A stretch of 64,000 nucleotides of DNA from Riptortus pedestris (lineage: Eukaryota; Arthropoda; Insecta; Hemiptera; Alydidae): the NCBI GenBank assembly GCA_019009955.1, contig CM032228.1:70760001-70824000 (forward strand), written 5' to 3'. Under the pieces are notes generated by a model. The model was not told where the DNA came from. It made no database searches and saw nothing but the letters and a program-made list of their open reading frames with translations. The position numbers and the translations under genes were made by a program. Positions 1 through 9,805 of the stretch are shown piece after piece; positions within the stretch are counted from its first letter, which is position 1; each line of letters opens with the position of its first letter.

Positions 1-46
1 TAATATTAAAGGCAACGCTTTATCTCACATGGCTAATCTGAGCCCC
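1..46 (-). mobile_element. SINE-1 fragment (tRNA-related head)
   Basis: Reverse complement of the SINE-1 head: gggctcag, an A-box-like stretch, then a GTTAAAGCG-type block. The element continues off the left edge. It was identified by comparison with the fuller copies at 9590-9805 and 61122-61343. Confidence 0.75.
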
Positions 47-876
47 CATAAAATAATAGATCCATTACAAGTTGTGACCCAATGCAGCAAAACTAAACTA
101 AAAACTTTAATCTGTTCAGATCCCTCGAAGACGTAATTGTTCTTTTAACTATACGGTAAGGTATGTATCTGATAGGTATTATTATGGATAGAATTGCAGC
201 ATAGTGCTTCGGCACTGCAGTAATCATGAATCCAGAGAATCAATAGGCCTCGTCCACACGTTTTATAAGAGAGAATCGGGTGATGGGGAATCATCTGGAA
301 AAGGGAATCGAGCGGCTCCAGGAACTAGTTGGGTGTATGTGCTGACTTGAACCAGTTCCAAGGCCCCCCACCACCGTCCACCACAAGTACCATTACTAGG
401 AGGGGGGAGGAGGATATAAATATTAGAAATGGTGGCTGTCACAGTCGTGCCTCTTGCAGCCATCCATCGTCAGGATATCATACTCCCCTCTGCTACACTT
501 TCAATTCCGCCCAGAGCTCATCTCACGCCAGCATTCATCACACGGTCCGGCAAATAGCTTCTCATCATCAGTTCATGAATCTAACACGAGAATAAATCCC
601 ATTGTAGTGCCCTTTCCAATTACATTGGCTGTAATAATAGTCCTTCATAAATAGTCTACAACCTACATATAAATAACGATAAACATGTGTCAGAGTGTCC
701 GATCATTGGTTACGTTTTCAAAACGAACGGTCTAGTTTGCCAGCACTAAATAGTAGGGAAGTGTTTTAGCGTTTTTCCCCCATAGAAAATACACTACTAA
801 TTAACTTTGTACAAAATGCCTAGGCCTTGGGACCAGGGTAACATTTCATGTTGACGTACCAAGACGCCTCTATTCC
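47..876. other. Unassigned sequence with a GC-richer core
   Basis: No repeat family shared with the rest of the window was recognised here. The flanks are AT-rich and the middle (about 230-560) is distinctly GC-richer. Short overlapping frames exist on both strands but resemble no family I know. Confidence 0.4.
230..560 (+). promoter_or_regulatory. Possible promoter / first-exon segment with TATA-like box
   Basis: A GC-richer island carries a purine run followed by TATAAATA at about 415-422. An 88-codon frame (329-595) crosses the box and is not recognised as any protein. A TATA-like box in AT-rich DNA is weak evidence on its own. The local base composition and the lack of match to the window's repeats are the only other support. 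Confidence 0.22.
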
Positions 877-1373
877 AAAAAAAGTCCGCCACGCAGGGGC
901 TGCGTTAACTAAGCAGATTTACCACGTACGCCACATGTTTGAATTTAACACAAAATTTAAAAGTTCAATGAAACCATATCTTGGTATTTAAGCTTAGAGT
1001 AAAGTAGTCCATGAAATAATAGCTTATTGTTAATATGACATGACTAGGAGTGGTGGTTTACTGGTGGATGAAAACAAAAAAAACCCAATAGCTCGGTTAA
1101 TATACATGATAGGGAAAATATTTATATAACAACATGTATAGGCAATGAAATTTGTAATAATAATGTACCTATACACTTTTCCGAGCCTACATACAATAAC
1201 GAAGATATTTGGAATTTGCGAAATTCCTCTCCTCTAAACTCCCCCTCCCCCTTGTCTGATTTCAGCCGTTAACGTACTAGATCTTAATTTTTACATAAAA
1301 CGCTTATATATCAAGTTTGGTAACGATAAAACAATAATTGCGACCGCCAGAGCGGTAACAGACATACACACAA

Positions 1374-1427
<54 letters not shown>

Positions 1428-1548
1428 TAGAACGGACATAATTTTTGTCATCTCCTAAGTATGATCGATGGACATTAGAAGATATGTTTGGAAAATCGCG
1501 TCATGAGTACGACCTCATTGGTTGATTTCCCTTGAGGGAAATCTGCTA
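877..1548 (-). mobile_element. HLE-1 copy, both ends present
   Basis: Reading on the minus strand it starts TTAGCAGATTTCCCT at 1548 with the ttccCTcaaGGGaa-type palindrome. It then passes the conserved block with 'atgagtacg' and 'gacgaaaat', a (TA)n tract at 1375-1421, the 'agcggtcgcaat' block and the G-rich block. It ends in the hairpin (cgcaggggctgcg) and GGAC beside an A/T run at 877-884. This copy belongs to the subfamily whose 3' third includes 'aataagct-ttaatatgaca' rather than the short GC-richer tail. Confidence 0.85.
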
Positions 1549-1567
1549 ATAACATTCGTTTACGAAA

Positions 1568-1592
1568 CTGTGTGTGTGTGTGTGTGTGTGTG
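1568..1592. repeat. (TG)n microsatellite
   Basis: An uninterrupted TG run lies just beyond the 5' end of the preceding HLE-1 copy. Confidence 0.9.
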
Positions 1593-1639
1593 AGCGCACA
1601 CGGTACAATCTGCATCAAATCTTCAAATCCTTATTAAAC

Positions 1640-2170
1640 AGTCCTCGTTAATTGCCTCTGTAGCATTTTTCGATATGCCCCATAAAATGGAGCTCCTCCT
1701 CCAATTTTAGCCATTAACAACTATGAACTTAAGTGGTGACTGAATTGTTTAAATATTAAGTTTGGTATAGAGCAAATGAAGATTTTGGAGTAAAGAACGT
1801 TAAATCTTAATTTACGACGTCATTACACAACGTATTAGCATATATCACAAGGTAAATGTTTGCAATTAAAACAATATTTGGTATTTAGCGTTCGAATAAA
1901 GTGGTTCACGATTTAACAGCTGATTGTTAATATGATTTAAGTAGGAGTGGGAGGCTGAAAAAAATGCAATTGTGAAAGTATGACCTTTTTTTACCCCACT
2001 TCCAATTCAAAATATTTCCTAATTTACATGTTGGGTCGAAAAACTCCATGGATCCAATCTTATTGCAAATTTAATGTACTATAATTTTCGTTATATCCAT
2101 GTTTTTTTTCTATCTATCGTGAATATTAACCGAGATATTTTCATTTTTTACTTGACTAGTCTATGGCGGA
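1640..2170. mobile_element. Degenerate HLE-1 mosaic
   Basis: The left part (about 1640-1960) reads like HLE-1 in minus orientation ('tcagcc/ttagcc attaac', 'aagtttggtat', 'aacaatatttggtattta'). The right part (about 2000-2160) reads in plus orientation ('aatcttattgcaaattta', 'gaatattaaccgagatatt'). The orientation switch implies an inversion or two truncated insertions. No clean terminus is left. Confidence 0.6.
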
Positions 2171-3712
2171 AGGTGAACAAAATGAAATATTTTGGAGGAG
2201 TAAAGAAACCACTGTTGCAGATAGTCGGGAGTTGGAGATCACTACAAATTTCGGTTAGTTATCTTTTGGATATTTCTGGAATACCAGTGGACCCCTTCCT
2301 CCCAATTGTAGACGATAAGAAAACATTGGACTCTGTGATTCGTTTTGTAATTTTGTATGTTATGAAAACAAGAATTTATTTTGTATGTCTGGAGTAGAAA
2401 GAAGGCTTAGGGATATTCCCGAGATATTCTGCAGACATTTAAATGTTTCCTGTCCATCCAAGCTGTAGACCCTATTTATCTATTAGGAATTGCTAAATTA
2501 TTTTTCTTATATTAATCCTTTTATAATTCTGTTGTTAATAAAAATTTGAGCACACAAGTCCTAAAAAATAACGTTGGGTTTTAATCATGGGAACAAACTA
2601 TGGACCTACCTGGCCTCGATAAGGTGAACAACTGATTGAAAATAATTAATGCTCGTGTTCTCAGAAATCGATGTGACAGAATGCAAATCCCTATTTGAGA
2701 CTGTACATTTTTCCGTTAAACTTAACGATTCGGATTTCTATCGAATGCATCAACCCTACGAGTTATCGTTCCAGTCCACAGTTGATGGCCGAAATCGTTG
2801 CAAGGTTAAATGCCATTTTAAAATTGCAGTGGTGAGATTCCCCGCTCACAGAATCAAATGGAGAGGGAAAAACCTCAGAGCTTCGGAAATGGGTTAATAA
2901 AACAGCATTGTGTGCAGTCCATGAATCATCTACTTCTCTCCCTCGTGCCCCATTCAGATTGGAAACAGATTAACGTTATAAAATATTGCAAGTCTAATCC
3001 ACAAAACTTTAAACCAATAACCCGGTACAACTTTAAGAAAAATCATTTATTATGGCTGTACAAATTTCAAAGAATTAATAGCTAAGAATAATTAAAAATA
3101 ATGTAAAGGTAATAACATAACAAAGCACTCCTAAACATTTTTTCTATTCGCGTCAAAAGCCTCATGGAAAGGAAATCTGCTTTATATAAAAAATGACCAA
3201 ATATACAGTTATCCACCTCTCATAAAGTTTTTCTACCAGTTTATTATAACGTTTGAACCTTTGTGGCCATCTACAGATAATTGTATAAAAATAATTATGC
3301 ATTGTCAACATAATCTCGAATATTAAGTTTAGAATTCAGCCTTCAGTATATCCTTAACAACAATTAGTAGATATTTGTTAAAAAATCTAATTTATGGTGT
3401 TAAATATTTTTTGAGTTTTAATTTAGAATATATTTTGAACCCACATAGAGGGTAGCATTTCTAAGATACAGTCAAAGAAATACGCGTATTGGGAGAGCTA
3501 TTAGTCATTTGAATCTTGGCGAGCGGGAAGTCTTAGTTGGCAATCCTATAGCTTAATTTCCTCGATTTGCCTAGCTGTATGGCAATGTCCTTACCCCTGT
3601 CTTCTTAGTTCTGGCATTTTGGAATGGCTTCTTGAGCGCATGGTGTCAGTTGTGAGCTCCTATAGCATCTTTTAGCGAATTATTGAGAGTCTGTCTCCAG
3701 TAACGTTAATGC
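2171..3712. other. Unassigned AT-rich sequence
   Basis: Mostly AT-rich DNA without a recognised repeat or gene. Small open frames at 2074-2397, 2649-2897 and 2858-3085 have no family resemblance I can name. The stretch 2640-2960 is somewhat more balanced in composition. Confidence 0.4.
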
Positions 3713-3716
3713 ATGG

Positions 3717-3902
3717 TGTTACATATGATTATTGTTTTACACTTGTTAACATATGATTAGGTATTGTTTTTTTTTGTTAACATATGGTTTTGTGGTTATA
3801 TTATTATTAAGTTACACGACAAATTGTTTTCTGTTGTTTACATTTTGAATTAAAAGGAATATTCATGTTATTTATATGTGCACTTATTTATGAAATTAAT
3901 AA
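3717..3902 (+). repeat. 5' LTR of the deleted gypsy-like element
   Basis: It shares blocks with the 3' LTR: TGTTACATAxGATTATTG, two AACATATG-type motifs, 'gtggttatattatta', 'ttgaattaaaa' and 'gcacttatttatgaaat'. It differs at scattered positions and by small indels, so the insertion is not recent. Confidence 0.8.
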
Positions 3903-3922
3903 CGGCGACGAGTAAAATGGTA
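3903..3922 (+). other. Putative primer-binding site
   Basis: CGGCGACGAG directly follows the LTR. Similar 'GGCGACGAG' sequences follow the 5' LTR in many arthropod Ty3/gypsy elements. The complementary tRNA was not determined. Confidence 0.45.
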
Positions 3923-3934
3923 TGACAAAAAGAT

Positions 3935-4481
3935 GTGGAACAGTATTTGAAAAAAAGGAAGTTACTAGAATCGCGCTTGAACAAACTGTTCGAAAACTTC
4001 ATGAATGAATGTGGAATTATTCACAAAACATCTGCGCCATACCATCCGAATTCAAACGGTCTGGCTGAAAGGTACGTACAGACTGTCAAGAAGGCGTTAA
4101 AATCTATGGAGGGAGAAAAGGGAACACTACAAAATAAAGTACAAAAACTCCTAATGCAACTCAGACAATCGCCCAATGCTACTGGAACATCAGCTTATCA
4201 TCTAATGTTTGGAAGGAACATCAGGACGAACCTCTCCATAATTGTTCCAACATTAGAAACAAGGATACATAGGGAAAAGGAACTCCAAGTCGGAATCAAT
4301 AGGAAATTTAAGGTTGGAGATAAGGTGCAGGCTCGTCAAGGGATCAACCATATGGCACTTAGGCCGTATAACTGCAAAACCAGGAAATGTAATGTACACT
4401 GTTGTTCTAGATGATGGGAGCATCATCAAAAGACATGTTGACCAGCTCATCCTACGTAAGGCACCACATCACTGGAAATAG
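3935..4481 (+). pseudogene. Truncated, frameshifted pol: integrase C-terminal part
   Basis: The frame from 3935 encodes the late integrase core. It has a 'FMNECGI' stretch, then a TSAPYHPNSNGLAER motif whose final E corresponds to the third residue of the DDE triad. A GDKVQAR segment typical of the integrase C-terminal (GPY/F-like) module follows. At about 4331-4352 the frame shifts by +1, after which the tail reads ...VVLDDGSIIKRHVDQLILR and stops at TAG 4479-4481, just before the purine tract. The zinc finger, both catalytic aspartates and all upstream gag, protease, RT and RNase H are absent, so the product would be inactive. Confidence 0.85.
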
Positions 4482-4490
4482 ACGAGGAGG
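4475..4490 (+). other. Polypurine tract
   Basis: A 16-base, almost pure-purine run sits immediately 5' of the right LTR. That is the expected site for plus-strand priming in LTR retroelements. Confidence 0.7.
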
Positions 4491-4674
4491 TGTTACATAC
4501 GATTATTGTTTTACACTTGTTAACATACGATTATTGTTTTTCTTTTGTTAACATATGGTTTTTGTGGTTATATTATTATAAAGTTGCACTACAAATTGTT
4601 TTCTGTTGTTAACATTTTGAATTAAAATGAATATTCATGTTATTAATATGGGCACTTATTTATGAAATCAATAG
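4491..4674 (+). repeat. 3' LTR of the deleted gypsy-like element
   Basis: Aligns end to end with 3717-3902. It ends ...AAATCAATAG, followed by the ATGG that also precedes the left LTR. Confidence 0.8.
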
Positions 4675-4753
4675 ATGGTATGTGTAGGTACCTCCTGAGC
4701 ACAGTGGTGTACTCTTCTCATATGTGTAGCCTCTCTTTCCAAAGTGTTTTGCA

Positions 4754-4953
4754 GATGTGGACCATTTGAGGCTGTAGTCGGTCTAAACCCTCCGTTAGAG
4801 TACATGCCTGATGATCCTGTGCAATGGCTGCCTCCTGCTACAGCTACTATGGACAAAGATTGGCAAGACAGCTTCCAAATCCTCACTTCCGCTTTCCTCC
4901 CTCCCTTCTTTCCGACTTGCCGGCTTTCTTGCCTTTGTCTCTCAGGACCTTGA
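4754..4953 (+). other. Possible host exon (unrecognised)
   Basis: A GC-richer segment is preceded by a pyrimidine-containing acceptor-like TTTTGCAG and followed by a donor-like GAG|GTAAGT at about 4951-4959. The frame 4744-4953 is open with balanced composition (…EYMPDDPVQWLPPATAT…) and stops right at the donor. I do not recognise the protein. It could equally be an unclassified repeat fragment. Confidence 0.22.
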
Positions 4954-5026
4954 GGTAAGTCCTTTATCATAACTTTATATATTTCATTGCTCTCATATTC
5001 TCACCAGTCCAGTGAAAATCATTATT

Positions 5027-5225
5027 ATTAATACTATTAAGGTCTTTGGTTCTTGACCACGTCTTCATTTTGGTTGCCAACGTTTCGCTAGACATGCTTC
5101 TAGCTTCCTCAGGGCTATCTCTGAGACTCAGAGATAGCCCTGAGGAAGCTAGAAGCATGTCTAGCGAAACGTTGGCAACCAAAATGAAGACACGGTCAAG
5201 ACCCGAAGACCTTAATAGTATTAAT
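5027..5225. repeat. Near-perfect inverted repeat with hammerhead-like cores
   Basis: Arms of about 99 bp (5027-5125 and 5127-5225) are inverted copies around A5126 with only a few mismatches. Each arm carries CTGAGGA, then a 6-bp stem (GCTAGA / TCTAGC), then GAAAC, on the plus strand at 5140-5170 and mirrored at 5082-5112. The CTGANGA–stem–GAAA order resembles hammerhead ribozyme cores known from the terminal repeats of Penelope-like elements. The head-to-head layout also fits inverted pLTRs. Confidence 0.7.
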
Positions 5226-5954
5226 GACCAGGACCGTGGAAGTCTACGAGTATATCATTATTATTATTTTTACATTTAATCAAATGCCACAATCAACGAA
5301 TCTTTATTATGTGATACACATTCAAATTGTTTCGATGTTATGTAACCAATAAAAATTATGCTATATAAAGACCTCAATATATATTTCATCCATACTGTCA
5401 CTATTGTTTCAACAATCTGTATAAAGTTGTCAGGATGAGGTGGTAAAATGGGGTTACAATATTCTAAAATGAAAAATGTTTAAAAATCAATATTTTTAAC
5501 CTCATAATATCTTACAATTTTTGTTTAATAAACTTTTTCCCTAAATTGAAAATTATGCGAGGTTGTTGCAGTCTGGTTTACAGTTTACCTTAGATAAATC
5601 TAAAACCTAGTCATAGAATTTTCTCTTGTGAGCAATTTTATCACTGACCATTTTATGTCAAACAAAACTTAACAAGACAGTTAAACTTTTGATTAGTGGA
5701 GAAATAGAATATAGAATTTGAGATATCTTGAACATTCCACTCTAAATGGTGGAAAATCAGGTTTTTTCCAGTTTCAAGTTTGCATAGCAACTTCGCTACC
5801 GGGCTTTATACTAATTGTAAGTTGAAATATCTACAAAAAATCCTTGTACACTTAATAACCAAAATGCTTTTAAATGTATGTTCACTTTGAGAAATTCACT
5901 ATTTGGTGAGATTTCTCATTACAATTTTCGCGGAAGAACAATTAGAGCAGGATC
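5226..5954. other. Unassigned AT-rich sequence
   Basis: No repeat shared with the window, no RNA gene and no convincing frame is visible. Confidence 0.4.
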
Positions 5955-6003
5955 AATAAAAAGGCTCTGTCCTCTACTGATTTTTAATATTACGCAGAGT
6001 GCA

Positions 6004-6030
6004 CTTTCGGAGTCAACGCTCCATCGTCAG
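6004..6030 (-). other. Hammerhead-like core (left PLR-1 arm)
   Basis: On the minus strand: CTGACGA, T, GGAG, a 6-nt loop, CTCC, GAAAG. The GGAG/CTCC stem and the CTGANGA and GAAA boxes are intact. One extra base lies between box 1 and the stem relative to the classical hammerhead. Confidence 0.4.
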
Positions 6031-6554
6031 TGCCTGCTGACAAACAAAACCTTGAGTCAATTTAACAATCATAGCATGGCCAAAAACAAAATAAAAAACA
6101 GTCACAAAAACAAACACAAAAATAAAGAGTAAAAACAATAGAAAATTTAATAACTAGTCAACTAATAAAAATTAAAGAAGTAAACAACGATAAGCGTATG
6201 TCAAAAACTTAAAACTATAAATAAAATTAAAAAACTAAAAAAACAACACAAATTACAGATAGGAAAACATATCACAGTGGGTGGGAAACTCTGAAAAGCA
6301 CATCAGAGGAACTGTAAAAGACATCTAAAAAATAAAAAATGAAACACCCCATACTAATAATAGAGAGGAGATGTAGGAGGTACCTGATTATAGCTGTGTA
6401 GCCTGGACCACGACCGCCGGGCGACTGAACCTCTGTCCCCGTAGAGACGACAAGGCCCCGTCACTGACATGTTGCAGCCTTGCCGCCTCTTCTTTTTTAT
6501 TAATATTACCATCTCCGTTCGCCAGTCTGTCCAGTTTTTATTGCTTTTCCATTT

Positions 6555-6720
6555 TTGTTTTTTGTTCCTTTCCTGATTTTTTTTTTTTATTTCTGTTCTG
6601 TGTTCATTTTATGTTTTGTGTTCCTTTTCTGTTTTCTGTCCCTTTTCCTTTTCTGGTTTGTTGAAATCTTGTTGTTTGTCTTTTTTTTTTTTTGGTTTTT
6701 AATTCATAAAGATTTTGTTT
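6555..6720. repeat. T-rich low-complexity tract
   Basis: Pyrimidine-rich, mostly T, with irregular TTTTC/TTTTG units. The open frame across it is a composition artefact. Confidence 0.7.
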
Positions 6721-7083
6721 TGAGCAACATCGACACAGCTGTGAAGCTTCAATAAATAAAAAAATAATAATCTGATAATAAAAAAAATTATTAAAATCAT
6801 TTGAAAAAATGGTCTTTATAAAGAACGAAACGTTAATTTTCTTTCTGAAATATTCCCCTACTTAATGAATTCCCTTACTTATTAATGAAATCATTCCCTA
6901 CGTATTGAACACATCCATAATCACTAATATTCTTCCTCTTCAGCGTGTCTTTTCAGGCATATTTCACAAGCTATTTTTTCTCACAGAGTCAACGGAATAC
7001 ATTTTTACAGAATAAAGCTACATACTCTTCGAAATGCGACTAATACTTCCATAAACACTGCTTTGCTCATAAATATTTGAGGG

Positions 7084-7345
7084 ACTATAGTTTCAAAAAT
7101 TCGAAATATCTCCGTTATTATACGTCGGATCAAAACATTGTACAGAACCAATCTTACTGAAAATTAGTTTTCGGCCTTCCTTTAACTCACACTGCTACTC
7201 ATGTCATATTAACAATAAGCTGTTATATAATGAATCACTTTATTTGAAGAATAAATAACAAATATAGTTAAATTAAACTACCCGGAAAAAATCCCTCAAC
7301 TATCCATCGATCCTACCCAGGAGATGACGAAATTGAGGTGTGTTC

Positions 7346-7388
<43 letters not shown>

Positions 7389-7650
7389 CATGTATATGTT
7401 TTTTAAGGTACTAGCGTTCGCAATTTTTGTTTGATCTATACCAAAACTCGATATTTAATCGTTTCATAAAAAAAGAAAGATCAAGACCGTTAATGGCAAA
7501 AATCGGACCAGTGGGAGGGGGTTAGTGGGAGGTAATTTCAAAAATTGGAAATATCTCCGTTACTATACGTCGGATCGAAACATTGTGCATAACGAGTCTT
7601 ATTGAAAATTGAATTACCTATAAATATTATTTTCATCTTTAAGTAAACCC
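7084..7650 (+). mobile_element. HLE-1 pieces inside the PLR-1 composite
   Basis: Two partial plus-orientation copies. 7084-7275 carries the 'aatatctccgtta…acgtcggatc' block. 7290-7640 carries 'ccatcgatcctaccc', (TA)n at 7351-7382, 'gcgttcgcaatttttgtttgat', the G-rich block and a second 'atatctccgtta' block. Both outer ends are lost. Confidence 0.75.
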
Positions 7651-7923
7651 CCATTCCAGACTGGACAGACTGGCGAATGGAGATCGTAATATTAATAAAA
7701 AGGAAGAGGCGGCTAGGCTTCGAGATGTTAGTCTCTACGGGGACAGAGGTTCAGTCGCCCGGCGGTCGTGGTCCAGGCTGCACAGCTATACTGAGGCACC
7801 TCCTAAATCTCCTCTCTAAATTTTCTATTGTTTCTACTCTTTATTTTTGTGACTGTTTTTTATTTTGTTTCTTGCCATGCTATGATTGTTAAATTGACAG
7901 AAGGTTTTGTTTGTCAGCAGGCA

Positions 7924-7950
7924 CTGACGATGGAGCGTTGTCTCCGAAAG
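7924..7950 (+). other. Hammerhead-like core (right PLR-1 arm)
   Basis: CTGACGA, T, GGAG, loop, CTCC, GAAAG: the same motif as at 6004-6030, in inverted orientation and differing only in the loop. Confidence 0.4.
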
Positions 7951-8010
7951 TGCACTCTGCATAATATTAAAAATCAGTAGAGGACAATGCCCTTTTATTG
8001 ATCCTTATCA

Positions 8011-9155
8011 ATTGGTTCCTCAACCATCCAGCATACTCCAGAGATTACAATTAGAGCAATCAGTTCCAATCTAATAGTCTGGTTTTAATTGCGAAACAGT
8101 TTCACTATTTTATAACCTAAAATAGTCTTTAATAGGTCATGCACAATTCTTTCCTTCAAAACGCTTTGTACGTTTGAAACAAAAACGCCTCCTGATGTCT
8201 TGAATCTCCTAGTCCATATGAAGTATTTAAAATATGTCAAGAAATAAGCTTTAAATGACAAGCCAAATCAATAGTTAAGTGGTAACTGTAGAAGAATCTG
8301 AACCGCATATAACTTTTGAAAACCTCTTTAAAAAAATAGAAAACATTACTAGTTTAACCTGAAACGATCGATAAAATTTCTTATTGCTTTGTTGTACGTT
8401 ATATTATCAATGTATGGTTATAGGAACACTTACTCCCCCGCTCCATTTAGAATGCCAAACTATATATTTACTACTCCTTCAAAAAGTCTGAATAACGAGA
8501 TTTGTTCATATAGGTAAGTCTACTATTTATCAATAATTTCTTTTGTATAATTTATAATTAAAATTTGTTAGAGCAAGGCAAAATTTGTTGAGTATTTAGC
8601 GCTACTTTGACAGAGAAATGCTTAAATCGTTAAATAAGAATGTTTTTACGAATGTATCAAACGAATATACTCGAAATAGAATTACTAACTCCTCTTTTTG
8701 AGTTAATAAATGTATAAATTATGCAAAGCAGAGAACAAATGCCACGGCCTCAAAAAAAGAAGGGGCTGTGGTTCTGGTAGAGGGCTGCAATCTGGAGAAT
8801 GCGAGACACCTGAAATACTTGGGGTCTAGATAAACTGTAGCAGGAGAGCTCAAGTATGCTGGAATGTCGAGAGAGGGTTGTCAGCCCTTTATTAATATCT
8901 GGGATAGGCTACAGTGTATCTCTAACTAGCTGTCACCACCACTACATCACCTACATACGCCCCTAGGTTCTTATAATACTTCAATTAGGTCAGAATTACT
9001 CTAAGTGTTTACCACTATATCAAAAGCACACGATGAAGATTTCTTTTTGTTTAAACTGCCTTAAGTTTTGTTATCTCCATTATGCTGTAACTCTATTAGG
9101 AGCTCCTCCTGTCACTCATATATTCTCAATATTTACCATGATTTAAACATTTAAA
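8011..9155. other. Unassigned sequence
   Basis: AT-rich DNA with a more balanced stretch at 8740-8960. No family is recognised and there is no convincing frame. Confidence 0.4.
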
Positions 9156-9156
9156 T

Positions 9157-9390
9157 GTCCTTCACGCAGGGGCTTTGTAAACTAAGCAGATTTTTCTCGG
9201 GCAGTGTTTTCATCTTGCCACATGTTAGGACTGAAAACCTTAAGTACAAATAACTAGCTTGATATTGGGGTTTGCATAAAATTGTAGAACATCAATATTT
9301 CAAAAATATTGGTCCCGATTCAGCCACTAACAAATATAATCTTTTATGTTTACAGAAAAGAGAAAATCGAGAATAGTATAGAGCAAGTAA
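9157..9390 (-). mobile_element. HLE-1 3' end fragment
   Basis: Starts with the GTCCTTCACGCAGGGGCT… hairpin end and 'aactaagcagattt'. It then degrades, with only a 'tcagccactaac' block recognisable near 9320. Confidence 0.7.
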
Positions 9391-9589
9391 GCATTTTTGA
9401 GTTGAAAGAAAAATGAATGTTTTGTTCTTTACATAGACCATTTTTTAAATTATTGAAATCATTTTTTTATGATCAGATGACTTTCTTTTTTAATAAAATG
9501 AAGACAATGAGAATTCTTAATAGAAATTTAAATAAAGATTTAAAATATTGCTATATAATAAATATTATAATTCACGTTAATTTAGTTTT

Positions 9590-9805
9590 AGGGGCTCAGG
9601 TTAGCCATGCGAGTTAAAGCGTTGACCTTTATCTCATATGGCAAACCTAGAGTGGCGAGTTCGATTCTCGCCTGGGCAAAGGAAATTATTTGGTGACGAA
9701 ATTCCACATGACATCCTAAAATCCCACCCTGGCTAGAAAAGGGTGGAACCTGTAGATAACCCGTCCCAATTAGCCTGAGTTGCAAAAAGTGGACGTTATT
9801 AATAA
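9590..9805 (+). mobile_element. SINE-1 copy, near full length
   Basis: Starts ggggctcaggttagccatgcg, with a GCGAGTTCGATTCTCGCC B-box region. It then has the 'ttatttggtgacgaaat' block, the 'accctggctagaaaagggtgg' hairpin, and ends 'aaaagtggacgtta…aataaatta'. The B-box matches the RNA polymerase III internal promoter consensus GGTTCGANTCC. The body after the tRNA-like head is unrelated to any tRNA. Confidence 0.88.

Larger units (their letters stand above)
3717..4674 (+). mobile_element. Internally deleted Ty3/gypsy-like LTR retrotransposon
   Basis: Two direct repeats of about 185 bp (3717-3902 and 4491-4674) begin TGTTACATA and align throughout. They bracket about 590 bp that retains only the end of pol. 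A purine tract (4475-4490, ...gacgaggagg) abuts the right repeat as a polypurine tract should. CGGCGACGAG follows the left repeat where a primer-binding site is expected. The 4-bp sequence ATGG flanks both outer edges (3713-3716 and 4675-4678) as a candidate target duplication. Several kilobases of gag-pol are missing. Confidence 0.8.
5955..8010. mobile_element. Composite element with inverted PLR-1 ends
   Basis: The left arm (5955-6535) and right arm (7652-8010) are inverted copies. They share 'gatcaata', 'cctctactg', the CTGACGA…GAAAG core, a long CAAAAACAAA-type stretch, the GC-rich 'ccgccgggcgactgaacctctgtcc' block, and inner ends at 'cgccagtctgtccag'. The left arm has an extra stretch of about 210 bp (about 6148-6360). 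No polymerase frame lies between them. The interior holds HLE-1 pieces. The layout fits a Penelope-like terminal-repeat pair or a foldback element. Confidence 0.65.

Noticed and set aside
329..595. 88-codon frame near the left end
   Set aside because: It crosses a TATA-like box, has no recognisable domain, and an opposing frame (263-463) overlaps it. Kept only as a possible promoter or exon segment.
6555..6755. 66-codon Phe-rich 'membrane protein'
   Set aside because: T-rich low-complexity DNA. The amino acid bias follows base composition.
9655..9680. tRNA gene suggested by the B-box in SINE-1 copies
   Set aside because: The head is diverged, lacks a foldable cloverleaf and is always followed by the same unrelated body. 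It is a tRNA-derived SINE.
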